From Uliginosibacterium sp. 31-16 (GTDB lineage Bacteria > Pseudomonadota > Gammaproteobacteria > Burkholderiales > Rhodocyclaceae), in NCBI RefSeq assembly GCF_030730865.1, contig NZ_JAVALZ010000005.1:1-64000 (forward strand): a stretch of DNA of 64,000 nucleotides. Reading direction: 5' to 3'. Made by a program: the position numbers and the translations under genes. The notes beneath the pieces were generated by a model, which saw nothing but the letters and a program-made list of their open reading frames with translations, made no database searches and was not told the origin of the DNA. This document shows, one piece after another, positions 36,711 to 44,422 of this stretch; within the stretch, counting starts at the first letter, position 1; each line of letters opens with the position of its first letter.

Positions 36711-37330
36711 GTCTCCATGATCTCGTCGAGCGCCTGCCTGAACAGCCCCAGGTGGAAACCATCCACCACCCTGTGATTCACCTGGATGTTGTAGGGCAGC
36801 ATCAGCTGGCCCGCGCGCGGCTGGAACTTGCCCCAGGTGATGCGCGGGATGGTGTCGTCGCGCTTGAGGTTGACGGTGTGGTCGAGCCCGGTGAAGGCGA
36901 TCCAGGGCAACGAGGAGAAAAAGATGAAATCGTCGCGGCCCTTCAGCTTGTCCAGCGGGAAATACTCCCGCTGTGCCTGCACAGCCTGTTTCGTCTGCGC
37001 GTCGAAGCGGGCGATGTCGGCATCGAAATCCACCGTCACCAGCTTGAAGAGATCCGAGCCTTCCACCATGCAGGTGAAGGACGGGTGCAGCACCTCGTGC
37101 AGCACGACTTTCTCGCCGCGGATGCGGTACTTCAGGTTATCCACCCGGTTTGCGGCGGCGGTCGATACATGCAGCATCGTGTTCGTGAAAGACAGGCCGG
37201 TGCGCTTCGCGAAGGCATGCAGGCGCGTCACGTCCAGTTCGAAGCAAACGTTGTAGATCGGGTAATCCAGACGCCCGAAAAAGTTGAAATGCTCCCGGCG
37301 CGGCCAGGTCTCCAGATCGATTTCCTTCAT
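36701..37330 (-). CDS. Chloramphenicol acetyltransferase-like enzyme
   Basis: The 209-residue trimeric CAT-fold protein has the N-terminal RREHFNFFGRLDYPIYNVCFELDVT and the catalytic NHRVVDGFHLGLF (HxxxDG). It also has a conserved WIAFTGLDHT segment. Length is typical of type A CAT. It could acetylate chloramphenicol or another alcohol acceptor; chromosomal relatives are often not resistance determinants. The 3' end reaches into a dispersed repeat. Confidence 0.85.
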   Translation of the reverse strand: MKEIDLETWPRREHFNFFGRLDYPIYNVCFELDVTRLHAFAKRTGLSFTNTMLHVSTAAANRVDNLKYRIRGEKVVLHEVLHPSFTCMVEGSDLFKLVTVDFDADIARFDAQTKQAVQAQREYFPLDKLKGRDDFIFFSSLPWIAFTGLDHTVNLKRDDTIPRITWGKFQPRAGQLMLPYNIQVNHRVVDGFHLGLFRQALDEIMETLP

Positions 37331-37348
37331 TTCATTCTCCGCAAATGC

Positions 37349-37603
37349 TCACTCCGCCTTGTTTCGCCACAGCTTGACGGCGAAACGACCAAGCACCAGT
37401 CCGATTCCCAGCAACAGCGCGGCCGGCAGAAAGATCCCCGACCCGTCTGCCTCCACCGCGCCGGCTTCGTAGCTCAGCATCGTGACGACATGTGGCGCGT
37501 AATCCGCCCCGTTGAAGAACCGGTGCGTTGCCCACAGCAGCCAGCCGCCGCTACAGAGACAGGCTGTGGCAAGAAGTCCGACGAAGAGGGCGGTTTTGCG
37601 CAT
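37349..37603 (-). CDS. Small two-span membrane protein
   Basis: The 84-residue protein has hydrophobic segments near residues 5-25 and 58-75 with a loop containing NGADYAPHVVTML between. It lies 18 bases upstream of the acetyltransferase gene on the same strand and 7 bases after the next membrane protein gene. The three probably form one transcript. No family is recognised. Confidence 0.55.
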   Translation of the reverse strand: MRKTALFVGLLATACLCSGGWLLWATHRFFNGADYAPHVVTMLSYEAGAVEADGSGIFLPAALLLGIGLVLGRFAVKLWRNKAE

Positions 37604-37610
37604 GAGCGTG

Positions 37611-38108
37611 TCAGGCCTGTGGCGTGGGCGGGATGCGGGTCAGACGCAGGAACAGCGGCGCCTCTCCTACCAGATGTGCCTCGACCGCATCTCCCGTCTG
37701 GAGCTGGCTCACCGGCGTTTCAATCAGGCTGCCGACGGACACGAACAGCAGTTCGCCGAGTCCTGCCAGCTCGATCCGGGTCTGCGGGTTGCGGAGGCTG
37801 CCGAACGAATGGATGCGTACGACCTGCGTGTGGGTCACGCGCTTGGTGTTCGCAAGCAGGATGGCGCCGATCTGCACCCCCCAGCGCCGCATCTTCACGG
37901 CTTCCCGTGTGCAACCGAAGGCGACGAAGGCAAACAGTCCGCCCTGAAAAACTTCGCTGTGCGTGCTGTCCGAAAACAGGAAAACGAAAGCCGCTGCAGC
38001 CGACAGCACACCGGCCAGCGCCATGACCACGACGCCGGGCAGCAGGCGCCGCCGATCCCGGCGCAGGGCGGCGATTTCGTCAGCGGTGAGCGGTACGGTG
38101 GCTGGCAT
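37611..38108 (-). CDS. Hypothetical membrane protein
   Basis: The 165-residue protein has two hydrophobic segments (about residues 24-46 and 55-68) after a basic RRDRRR patch. A C-terminal soluble half is rich in beta strands (LGELLFVSVGSLIETPVSQLQTGDAVEAHLV). It is the first gene of the probable three-gene unit ending with the acetyltransferase. The function is unknown. Confidence 0.5.
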   Translation of the reverse strand: MPATVPLTADEIAALRRDRRRLLPGVVVMALAGVLSAAAAFVFLFSDSTHSEVFQGGLFAFVAFGCTREAVKMRRWGVQIGAILLANTKRVTHTQVVRIHSFGSLRNPQTRIELAGLGELLFVSVGSLIETPVSQLQTGDAVEAHLVGEAPLFLRLTRIPPTPQA

Positions 38109-38152
38109 GAGCGTGGTGGAGAAGGGCTTGGGGTGGGCCTGAGCGGGCAGGG

Positions 38153-38200
38153 TGGCTGGAGAAGTCCGTCAGACGCGGCTCTTCAGCGTGCGGGCTGCAC
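38153..38200. repeat. Dispersed palindromic repeat, family 1 (copy 10, single unit)
   Basis: GGAGAAGTCCGTCAGACGC is followed by GGCTCTTCAG. It fills the gap between two minus-strand membrane-protein genes. Confidence 0.7.
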
Positions 38201-38207
38201 TGAAAAG

Positions 38208-38594
38208 TCAGCTGTAGATAATCGAAATGACTGCGAACACCAGCAGCAAGACAATGCCGGGGAAAAAGGCGACGAAGGTCTTGTTGTGCTTCTCTTTTGG
38301 ATATCGGCCAAACGTAATTGCCAGAAGCAGCAGGCGGCCGAGCGGGTAAGTCAGCAGCGCACCCGGGGCAATCGCCAGCAGGCCCGGTCCCGGTAGCCAC
38401 TGGTTGTTCTTGAGGCTTCTGGCCGTCGCGCGCATCTCCAGTTCGGTGCGCACGGCATCTTCTGAGGGATATCCCTTCGTAATGACTTCACCGTCGAGCT
38501 GGCCGAAAAATCGCCGTGCGCCCAAGGCTGGGTCTGACACCTCGACGATCTGGAACTCATTGAATTCGGCGACGACGCTTGTTTTGTGGGTCAT
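38208..38594 (-). CDS. Hypothetical membrane protein
   Basis: The 128-residue protein has a soluble N-terminal half (EFQIVEVSDPALGARRFFGQLDGEVITKGY). Two hydrophobic segments follow, near residues 73-92 and 108-127, split by a basic GRYPKEKHNK loop. No family is recognised. It lies downstream, on the same strand, of the attC-like site of the RraB-like cassette. Confidence 0.5.
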   Translation of the reverse strand: MTHKTSVVAEFNEFQIVEVSDPALGARRFFGQLDGEVITKGYPSEDAVRTELEMRATARSLKNNQWLPGPGLLAIAPGALLTYPLGRLLLLAITFGRYPKEKHNKTFVAFFPGIVLLLVFAVISIIYS

Positions 38595-38636
38595 GATGGG
38601 GAGAGGCTGCGCAAGGGGGCATATGAACCCTTACGA

Positions 38637-38727
38637 ATGACGTGAGGGACCGCCGTAGCGGCGAAGCCGCGAAGGGAACCCACAAGCGCAGCTTGTGGGC
38701 GGTCCCTCTCGACGGAATTGTTGGGCG
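38637..38727 (-). other. attC-like recombination site of a lone integron cassette
   Basis: Read on the minus strand it begins GCCCAAC (RYYYAAC core) right after the RraB-like stop. It then forms an imperfect palindrome: GAGGGACCGCC pairs with GGCGGTCCCTC, with an inner CCCACAAGC/GCTTGTGGG hairpin and a GCGGCTTCGCCGC hairpin. The distal core is degenerate (CGTAAGGG in place of GTTRRRY). The identical core GTTGGGC occurs just before the gene's start codon. Confidence 0.65.
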
Positions 38728-39147
38728 TCATTGTGCTGCCGCCCCTACGTCCATGCCGTCGTAGGTTTCCACCCCGAATTTCCTGGCGAGTTTGTAAAAC
38801 TCTTGGTTTCGGGCATGTAGAGTTTGCGGTGTATGTTGTTCAACACGCTCAACATGCAATATATATATCTTTTCAACATCTGTAGCTTCTGGCTCAAGAA
38901 CCTCTACGTATCGGTAGCCCTGAGCCACGAGCGCCTCTTTTAGACGCTCAAATTTTTTGGGGTCGTGATCAGTAAAGAAGTAGCCCCAGAGCAAAGGCTT
39001 TGTTGTATCCCAAGGGGTATTTGCTTTGATGTTGGCAAACATCTCCTCTAAGGACTCAGGCGTAATCTTTGTGTCGTCTGCGGCTCTGAGAGAAACCGCA
39101 AATCCGATGGCAAGAATAACAATGATCAGAGCGAGTACGTATTTCAT
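38728..39147 (-). CDS. RraB-like (RNase E inhibitor family) cassette protein
   Basis: The 139-residue protein has an N-terminal hydrophobic segment (residues 2-20) and a RraB/DUF-type domain: LEEMFANIKANTPWDTTKPLLWGYFFTDHDPKKFERLKEALVAQGYRYVEV. RraB binds and inhibits RNase E in E. coli, but here the hydrophobic leader suggests export or membrane anchoring, so the role may differ. The gene is visibly AT-richer than its neighbours and is framed by integron-type cores, so it is a mobile cassette. The ATG lies 3 bases after a GTTGGGC core. Confidence 0.8.
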   Translation of the reverse strand: MKYVLALIIVILAIGFAVSLRAADDTKITPESLEEMFANIKANTPWDTTKPLLWGYFFTDHDPKKFERLKEALVAQGYRYVEVLEPEATDVEKIYILHVERVEQHTPQTLHARNQEFYKLARKFGVETYDGMDVGAAAQ

Positions 39148-39150
39148 GAC

Positions 39151-39157
39151 GCCCAAC
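39151..39157 (-). other. Cassette-entry core site (GTTGGGC)
   Basis: On the minus strand GTTGGGC is followed by GTC and the ATG of the RraB-like gene, the normal position of the recombination core in front of an integron cassette. Upstream sequence (CTATAACAA) resembles the end of a preceding attC, but no second cassette or integrase gene is present. Confidence 0.55.
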
Positions 39158-39337
39158 TTGTTATAGGGAGCAGTTTTGCTGCATAACATCGGCGCCTGCT
39201 CCCTGACATGGCACGACCGATCAGCGAAAAGTGGCTTGCAGCTTGGCTTTTCACGGTTCTACTGTTCATTTGAACAGCAGTAACAGAATCGACAAAAACC
39301 TCACTCTACAGATTTCGATTCGCTGCGATAAGCCGCA

Positions 39338-39418
39338 GGCCTGCCTGTAGAGCCGCTTCGCACCTTCTTCTTCAGGCTGCATGTCTGCACAGCAAGGCTG
39401 GGCGCGGTTTTTCGGGTG
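39338..39418. repeat. Dispersed palindromic repeat, family 1 (copy 11)
   Basis: CCTGTAGAGCCGCTTCGCAC is followed by TTCTTCTTCAGGC, then GGGCGCGGTTTTTCGGG. It lies in the gap between the cassette gene and glmS; no copy is seen further right in the window. Confidence 0.55.
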
Positions 39419-39445
39419 GCGGGTGGATGCGACTCAACGTGATTG

Positions 39446-39508
39446 CGTGAAATAATATTTCACGAAGTGTGGTGTGTGCAATATAAATCCAAAACAAGTT
39501 TTGTTTTG
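39446..39508. promoter_or_regulatory. Two palindromes and a candidate promoter upstream of glmS
   Basis: CGTGAAAT-AAT-ATTTCACG-type arms (39446-39464, 8-base arms around a 3-base centre) and CAAAACAA/TTGTTTTG (39490-39508) flank a TATAAA -10-like element at 39482-39487. A weak -35 (TTTCAC, 39458-39463) overlaps the first palindrome with 18-base spacing. The glmS start is at 39577. Confidence 0.5.
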
Positions 39509-39576
39509 AAAGCATCTGCCGCTTCCTCAGGTCTAGGATGCGCGGCATCCCAATCCTTTCTGATGCGGAGCCTTCC

Positions 39577-41403
39577 ATGTGTGGCATCGTCGCAGCCGTT
39601 TCCCAGCGCAACATCGTTTCCATTCTCGTCGAGGGCCTGAAGCGCCTTGAGTACCGGGGTTACGACTCCTGCGGCGTGGCCGTGCATCAGGATGGCGCGC
39701 TGCGCCGGGCGCGCTCCACCTCGCGGGTGGCGGAGCTGGATGCGCTGATCGCGGAAGACGGCGTAGCCGGTTTCACCGGCATCGCCCACACGCGCTGGGC
39801 CACCCACGGCGTGCCGGCGGTGTGCAATGCGCACCCGCACTTCTCGCGCGAGCGCATCGCGCTGGTGCACAACGGCATCATCGAGAACCACGAAGAGCTG
39901 CGCGCCGAGCTGCGCGCCAAGGGTTACGAATTCAGCAGCCAGACCGACACCGAGGTGATCGCGCATCTGGTGGATCACCATTACGACGGCGACCTGTTCG
40001 CGGCCGTCAAAACCGCCATCGTGCAGCTCAAGGGTGCGTATGCGATTGCCGTGTTCTGCCGCGACGAGCCGCATCGTGTGGTCGGCGCGCGCGCCGGTTC
40101 ACCGCTGATCCTCGGCGTGGGCGAGGGGGAAAACTTCCTCGCCTCGGACGCGATGGCGCTGGCCGGCGTGACCAACCAGATCGTGTATCTGGAAGAGGGA
40201 GACATGGTCGACCTGCAGGTCGGCAAGTTCTGGATTGAGGCGCGTGAAGGCGACAGTTTCACGCGCGTGGAGCGCGAAGTGCGCACGGTGTACGCCCACA
40301 GCGGCGCGGCCGAGCTGGGCCCGTATCGCCACTTCATGCAGAAGGAAATCTTCGAGCAGCCGCGCGCCATCGGCGACACGCTGGAGGGCGTGGAAGGCAT
40401 CACGCCGGAACTCTTCGGCGACGGTGCGTACAAGGTGTTCAAGGATATCGACTCGGTGCTGATCCTCGCCTGCGGCACCAGCTACTACTCGGGCTGCACC
40501 GCGAAATACTGGCTGGAGTCGATTGCCGGCATCAGCACCCAGGTGGAGATCGCCAGCGAATACCGCTACCGCGACAGCGTGCCGAACCCGCGTTCGTTGG
40601 TGGTGACGATCTCGCAGTCCGGCGAAACAGCCGACACCATCGCCGCGCTCAAGCATGCCAAATCACTGGGCATGGAACACACGCTGACGATCTGCAACGT
40701 GTCGACCAGCGCCATGGTGCGCGAGTGCAAGCTGGCCTACATCACCCGTGCGGGCGTGGAGATCGGAGTGGCCTCCACCAAGGCCTTCAGCACCCAGCTG
40801 GCTGGCCTGTTCCTGCTCACGCTGGCGATTGCGCAGACGCGTGGTCGCCTGACGGATGCGCAGGAAGCCGACTACATCCGCCAGATGCGCCATCTGCCGG
40901 TCGCGCTGCAAGGCGTGCTGGCATTGGAGCCGCAGATCATCGCCTGGTCGCAGGACTTCGCGAAGAAGCACAACGCGCTCTTCCTGGGACGTGGCCTGCA
41001 CTACCCGATCGCGCTGGAAGGCGCGCTCAAGCTCAAGGAAATCTCCTACATCCATGCTGAGGCCTACCCGGCCGGCGAACTCAAGCACGGCCCGTTGGCG
41101 CTGGTGGATAGCGAAATGCCGGTGGTTACTGTCGCGCCGAATGACGCGCTGGTCGACAAGCTCAAGAGCAACATGCAGGAAGTGAAAGCACGCGGCGGCG
41201 AGCTGTATGTGTTCGCCGACGCGGATTCGCGCATAGAAAGCGAGTCGGGCGTGCACGTGATCCGCATGCCGGAACACTATGGCGCGCTGTCGCCGATCCT
41301 GCACGTGGTGCCGCTGCAACTGCTCGCCTATCACACCGCCTGCGCACGCGGCACCGATGTTGATAAGCCGCGCAATCTGGCCAAGTCGGTCACTGTCGAG
41401 TAG
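39577..41403 (+). CDS. glmS: Glucosamine-6-phosphate synthase (isomerizing)
   Basis: The 608-residue enzyme converts fructose-6-P and glutamine to glucosamine-6-P. It begins [12 protein letters not shown], so Met removal exposes the nucleophilic Cys of the glutaminase domain. [19 protein letters not shown] and the SIS-domain motifs ([26 protein letters not shown]) follow. It ends in LAKSVTVE, the conserved tail whose coding DNA is the Tn7 target (attTn7). GGAG precedes the ATG at 39577; longer frames would block N-terminal Cys catalysis. A Tn7-like end lies 23 bases after the stop. Confidence 0.98.
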   Translation: MCGIVAAVSQRNIVSILVEGLKRLEYRGYDSCGVAVHQDGALRRARSTSRVAELDALIAEDGVAGFTGIAHTRWATHGVPAVCNAHPHFSRERIALVHNGIIENHEELRAELRAKGYEFSSQTDTEVIAHLVDHHYDGDLFAAVKTAIVQLKGAYAIAVFCRDEPHRVVGARAGSPLILGVGEGENFLASDAMALAGVTNQIVYLEEGDMVDLQVGKFWIEAREGDSFTRVEREVRTVYAHSGAAELGPYRHFMQKEIFEQPRAIGDTLEGVEGITPELFGDGAYKVFKDIDSVLILACGTSYYSGCTAKYWLESIAGISTQVEIASEYRYRDSVPNPRSLVVTISQSGETADTIAALKHAKSLGMEHTLTICNVSTSAMVRECKLAYITRAGVEIGVASTKAFSTQLAGLFLLTLAIAQTRGRLTDAQEADYIRQMRHLPVALQGVLALEPQIIAWSQDFAKKHNALFLGRGLHYPIALEGALKLKEISYIHAEAYPAGELKHGPLALVDSEMPVVTVAPNDALVDKLKSNMQEVKARGGELYVFADADSRIESESGVHVIRMPEHYGALSPILHVVPLQLLAYHTACARGTDVDKPRNLAKSVTVE

Positions 41404-41426
41404 CTGTGCCGTTGTTCCGTGGCAAT

Positions 41427-41583
41427 TGTTCCAGACAATTAAAGTCGAAAACAGGTCATTAAAGTCGAAAACAAGCGAAGGCCCCGCAAACGCCCCTCAA
41501 AGGCTTGCGGGGCTTGGTTTTTTAGGGATTAACAAGCAGCCTAGGTGGTTGACGGAAAAGCAGGTTTAAAGTCGAAAACAAGA
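41427..41583 (+). mobile_element. End of a Tn7-like transposon at attTn7
   Basis: The end begins TGT at 41427, 23 bases after the glmS stop. Three TnsB-type sites share TTAAAGTCGAAAACA or TTAAAGTCGAAAACAAG: about 41439-41453, 41459-41473 and 41566-41580, all in the same orientation. The first 20 bases line up with the E. coli Tn7 end (TGT, then GACAAT-TAAAGTC at the same spacing). Two closely spaced sites plus one distant resemble a Tn7 end array. No opposite end or target duplication was found. Confidence 0.75.
41481..41523 (+). terminator. Intrinsic terminator after glmS, inside the transposon end
   Basis: GCCCCGCAA and TTGCGGGGC enclose a 15-base loop, followed by TTGGTTTTTT. It lies between the second and third TnsB-type sites and would end the glmS transcript. 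Confidence 0.85.
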
Positions 41584-41753
41584 GGCTGAAAGCCTTGTCC
41601 TGTGGGCGTTTCGCCTGTTCAGACTTACGCGAGCGTAAGTTGTTACGCTTGGGTGGAGCGTTGAAGCGCGGGTGGCGAAGTGGCGGGGGCTGCTGAAGCA
41701 ATCTGTTTATGTTCTGGCCACTTACGACCGCATGCGAGCCAAGGGCTGCTAGG

Positions 41754-42173
41754 TCATGTCCGCACGAGCGTCGCAATCAGCAGCGGATGCACTAGATCCT
41801 CTGTGACCAAACGCCATGACACTCCACGCGCCTGCCAGTACGCGCGCTCGATGGCCAGAAGCTGTCGTTTGCGAGGCGTCAGAGTGTCTTTGCGGTACTT
41901 GCAAGATATAGCTAAGAACCCAAGCCTCCCGTCCTTCTGCTCGACCGTCAGCAGCAGGTCAGTCGTCATGATCCATGGCACCTTGAAGCCGCCGTTCTCC
42001 CGCAAGAAAGGATGGCGAATGGATAGATCTTTGGAAATTTGAAGCGTGCCGGGATAAGCGCACAAGGGCCCTTGGGGCTCATAGAGATAGAGATCGAGAG
42101 GCGCCGAATCCAGATCCAGTGGATACTGTTCGCGCAGATCGACAAGTCGCAGGTTCATCAAAGCGACTCGCAC
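41754..42173 (-). pseudogene. tnsA: Truncated tnsA-like transposase endonuclease
   Basis: About 139 codons align with the catalytic domain of Tn7 TnsA, which cuts the 5' ends of the transposon. VDLREQYPL corresponds to LDIREQFPL, LSIRHPFL to SGIKHPVI, MTTDLLL to STDFLV (catalytic Asp), SCKYRKD to the catalytic Lys region, and AIERAYWQARGVSWRLVTED to the ERRYW...IPWFIFTD block. The frame stays open upstream to 42233 with LLSRES at the place of the catalytic Glu, but no normal start is evident there. The C-terminal TnsC-binding domain is absent and tnsB is missing. Orientation is toward glmS, opposite to Tn7. It is a remnant. Confidence 0.75.
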
Positions 42174-42533
42174 CCCAACCGACGTGAGTCCGGTCTGGCT
42201 GAAACGCCCTGATTCTCGTGAGAGCAGGTTTTCTTAAGTCTCACAGGCATGACGGCCTGACCTAGATACTGGTAAGTGGCAACAGGCAGCCGCCAGAAGT
42301 TTGCTCATAGACTGGCCGCAATGGCGGGCGATGAGTCGGCCATTGCTCTGAGGCCTGTTGCACCATCGGCCTGTTCGGGCCTCAGCGCCTGGGCTCGGAC
42401 TGTGTGGCCTTTCTCCGTTACTGCTTTGACCGGCCGCTTCGGCTCCTTGATACCTATGTGACAGCATCGATAAGCCTGATGCTCCATTGTGTATCAATAA
42501 GCCTGTCTGCATCGTCAGGAAAGGAGAAAAAGC
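42174..42533. other. Intergenic region without a supported gene
   Basis: This 360-base region lies between the tnsA remnant and the 56-codon gene. It holds two close copies of an ATAAGCCTG motif (near 42468 and 42495) and GCCTGTT-type repeats, but no convincing coding frame or recognised element. It may be decayed transposon DNA. Confidence 0.4.
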
Positions 42534-42704
42534 ATGAATCGCCGGGTTGTTATCAAACGCAAACGGAAATGCCGAACCTGGTTTGCCGTGATTCAATCTC
42601 GCCCCCGATACCGGTTGGTGGATTTGTTGCCCAAAAGGGGCGAAATCTTGCCGGTACTGGAGGAGTGGGACCGGCTTGCGCCTGTTGGGCGTGAAATTCT
42701 TTAA
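42534..42704 (+). CDS. Small 56-residue basic protein
   Basis: The start ATG follows a strong AGGAAAGGAG site. The product begins MNRRVVIKRKRKCRTWFAVIQ and ends LEEWDRLAPVGREIL. The last part, from GEILPVLEEW onward, is encoded within the left arm of the large inverted repeat, and a diverged copy of the same tail (GEILSVLEGW...) is in the right arm. The copy lacks the 5' part. No family is recognised. It may be a carried gene whose 3' half was duplicated. Confidence 0.5.
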   Translation: MNRRVVIKRKRKCRTWFAVIQSRPRYRLVDLLPKRGEILPVLEEWDRLAPVGREIL

Positions 42705-42960
42705 GGCCGGCTCAGACGCTTCAGCCGATCGCCTTGAGTTGTATGGGGCGCGGGAGGTGAAGAGCGTTGCGATGCGTTGCTAAATTTTTAGCATGTGCGA
42801 TTTTTATCGCAACGCGTCGCAACGGTTAATGGTCGCCTCACCGTCCGTTCAGGCCGACATTCGGCAGCTTCCAGCAGGTTAGTCAGCTCAGATGCCGGCT
42901 GTGCTTGGCATCCGATCCTGATCGGCAACGGTCATTCAGGCCTGTAGGCATCGGCGACCG
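42638..42960 (+). repeat. Left arm of a ~320-base inverted repeat around the endonuclease gene
   Basis: It is the inverted counterpart of 43964-44285. A block of 99 bases (42759-42857) is identical to the reverse complement of 44066-44164; the flanks differ at scattered sites. It contains a nested palindrome, CGTTGCGATGCGTTGC (42765-42780) against GCAACGCGTCGCAACG (42809-42824). The arm ends 6 bases before the endonuclease stop. Confidence 0.9.
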
Positions 42961-42965
42961 GAAGG

Positions 42966-43763
42966 CTACCGACACAACGCTTCCAGCTTGGCAGCATCCT
43001 CCACCAACGGGTTCCCTTCGCCCTGCCACTGAATCACCCGCCGGTTTCTGACCTGCTCCCATTGATCAACCGGGTAAGCCTTGGCCCAGGCACACCAAAG
43101 CTTTCTATCCTGATTACTCACAGCCAATCTGTAGCGGGTGTGCATGTAGAGACTGATCCGCGCGGCACGTCCTCGAACCTCGGGCCTGGGCTGGAAACGC
43201 TTGGCTTTGAAATCCGGAAGGCTCTGGCATCGGCCATACACAGGCTGAGGATGGGTGGTCCAGATGCCGTAGCTCATGTCGCTACGGTCTCCATTCACTT
43301 CCCCGACGGCGGGAACGAGATTGTTGAGGTCGCCCTCCATCATGTCGAAGAGCGGATCCTTGCCACTACACCCTTTCCGACCACCTTTCTGCCAGCACTG
43401 ACGTTGTGAGCCCATATGTGCGGCGGGCACGATGTGCTCCCACTCGATCCGGCTCGCGCGGTTGGCATTCTTTCGGGGGATGAAACCGCAGGATTGAAGA
43501 TCGACGGCTTTGCCGGTGTAGCGACACCCACAGTAGAACTCTTCGCCCATTCCCTCGTAGAGCGAGGGAAGGACCTTCTTGGCAGAACTGAAGTTGCGAT
43601 GACCGACCTGTTTCTTGCTATTGACCAGTTCGACGGGCGTCACCGTATCCGCAGGCGCCTGGGCTGCGTGAAGGATGTTCGGTGGGTTCCGAGGGGATTG
43701 CCAACCTTTGCCGTGACTGCCAATGGGTAGTAGTACGGCGAACAACAGAAGCAAGTAGCGCAT
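42966..43763 (-). CDS. Secreted endonuclease I (EndA/NucM-type DNase)
   Basis: The 265-residue product has an N-terminal signal peptide (MRYLLLLFAVLLPIGSHG). The His-Me-finger nuclease core has RIEWEHIVPAAHMG (catalytic His), CWQKGGRKGC, DPLFDMMEGDLNNLVPAVGEVNGDRSDM with the metal-binding Asn region, and C-terminal KLWCAWAKAYPVDQWEQ. It would cut DNA in the periplasm or outside. The gene is flanked on both sides by ~320-base inverted repeats, suggesting it moved with them. Confidence 0.93.
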   Translation of the reverse strand: MRYLLLLFAVLLPIGSHGKGWQSPRNPPNILHAAQAPADTVTPVELVNSKKQVGHRNFSSAKKVLPSLYEGMGEEFYCGCRYTGKAVDLQSCGFIPRKNANRASRIEWEHIVPAAHMGSQRQCWQKGGRKGCSGKDPLFDMMEGDLNNLVPAVGEVNGDRSDMSYGIWTTHPQPVYGRCQSLPDFKAKRFQPRPEVRGRAARISLYMHTRYRLAVSNQDRKLWCAWAKAYPVDQWEQVRNRRVIQWQGEGNPLVEDAAKLEALCR

Positions 43764-43963
43764 CGGCGCGCAGTCTACGCAGGGGATTCATGCGGGACAA
43801 GCTTGATGCTGAAGAATCAGGCTTTGTCTTTCTGCTGAACTTGGTAGGCGCTGTGCAAATTACCAGCACTCAGGTGAGGAGCCGGTGGTTCAGTTTTGGC
43901 TGGTTTTCCATCACCGGCGGCTGATTTCGAAGGTCTGCGGCGGGAGGCCAACAGCCAGTCTTG

Positions 43964-44285
43964 CCGGGAACCGATGCCTACAGGCCTGAATGGCCGCTGC
44001 CGATCAGGATCGGATGCCAGGCACAGCCGGCATCTGAGGGGCCTTACTGCGGACGCTGCCGAATATCGGCCTGAACGGACGGTGAGGCGACCATTAACCG
44101 TTGCGACGCGTTGCGATAAAAATCGCACATGCTAAAAATTTAGCAACGCATCGCAACGCTCTTCGCTTCCCGCGCCACATACAACTCAAGGCGATCGGCT
44201 GAAGCGTTGGAACCGGCCTTAAAGAATTTCACGCCTAACAAGCGCGAGCCAGTCCCACCCCTCCAGCACCGACAAGATTTCGCCC
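43964..44285 (-). repeat. Right arm of the ~320-base inverted repeat
   Basis: It is the reverse complement of 42638-42960 with a 99-base identical block (44066-44164). It contains a truncated copy of the 56-residue gene's tail. The spaces 43764-43963 and 44286-44422 on either side of this arm hold no supported gene. Confidence 0.9.
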
Positions 44286-44422
44286 TGACATTGCGTGCTG
44301 AGTTTCACGTCCTGTCTGCACCGAGCAGGGTGACAAACGCGCACAGGTCTCTTTAGCGTCGGGAGAACATCCTGACGCACGGGGTATGAAAAGAGGGGGC
44401 CAGCTTTTCGTCAAAAGTATTC

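Noticed and set aside
39577-39600. glmS ribozyme upstream of glmS
   Set aside because: No ribozyme-like conserved sequence was seen in the glmS leader; it is also not expected outside Gram-positives.
42404-42694. 96-codon plus-strand frame overlapping the 56-codon gene
   Set aside because: Start lacks a ribosome-binding site and the product is composition-biased; the 56-codon frame has AGGAAAGGAG.
44231-44250. GCCTAACAA resembling an attC core in the right repeat arm
   Set aside because: It is just the complement of the repeated gene tail (CTTGTTAGGC) and no paired core or hairpin of attC type is present.
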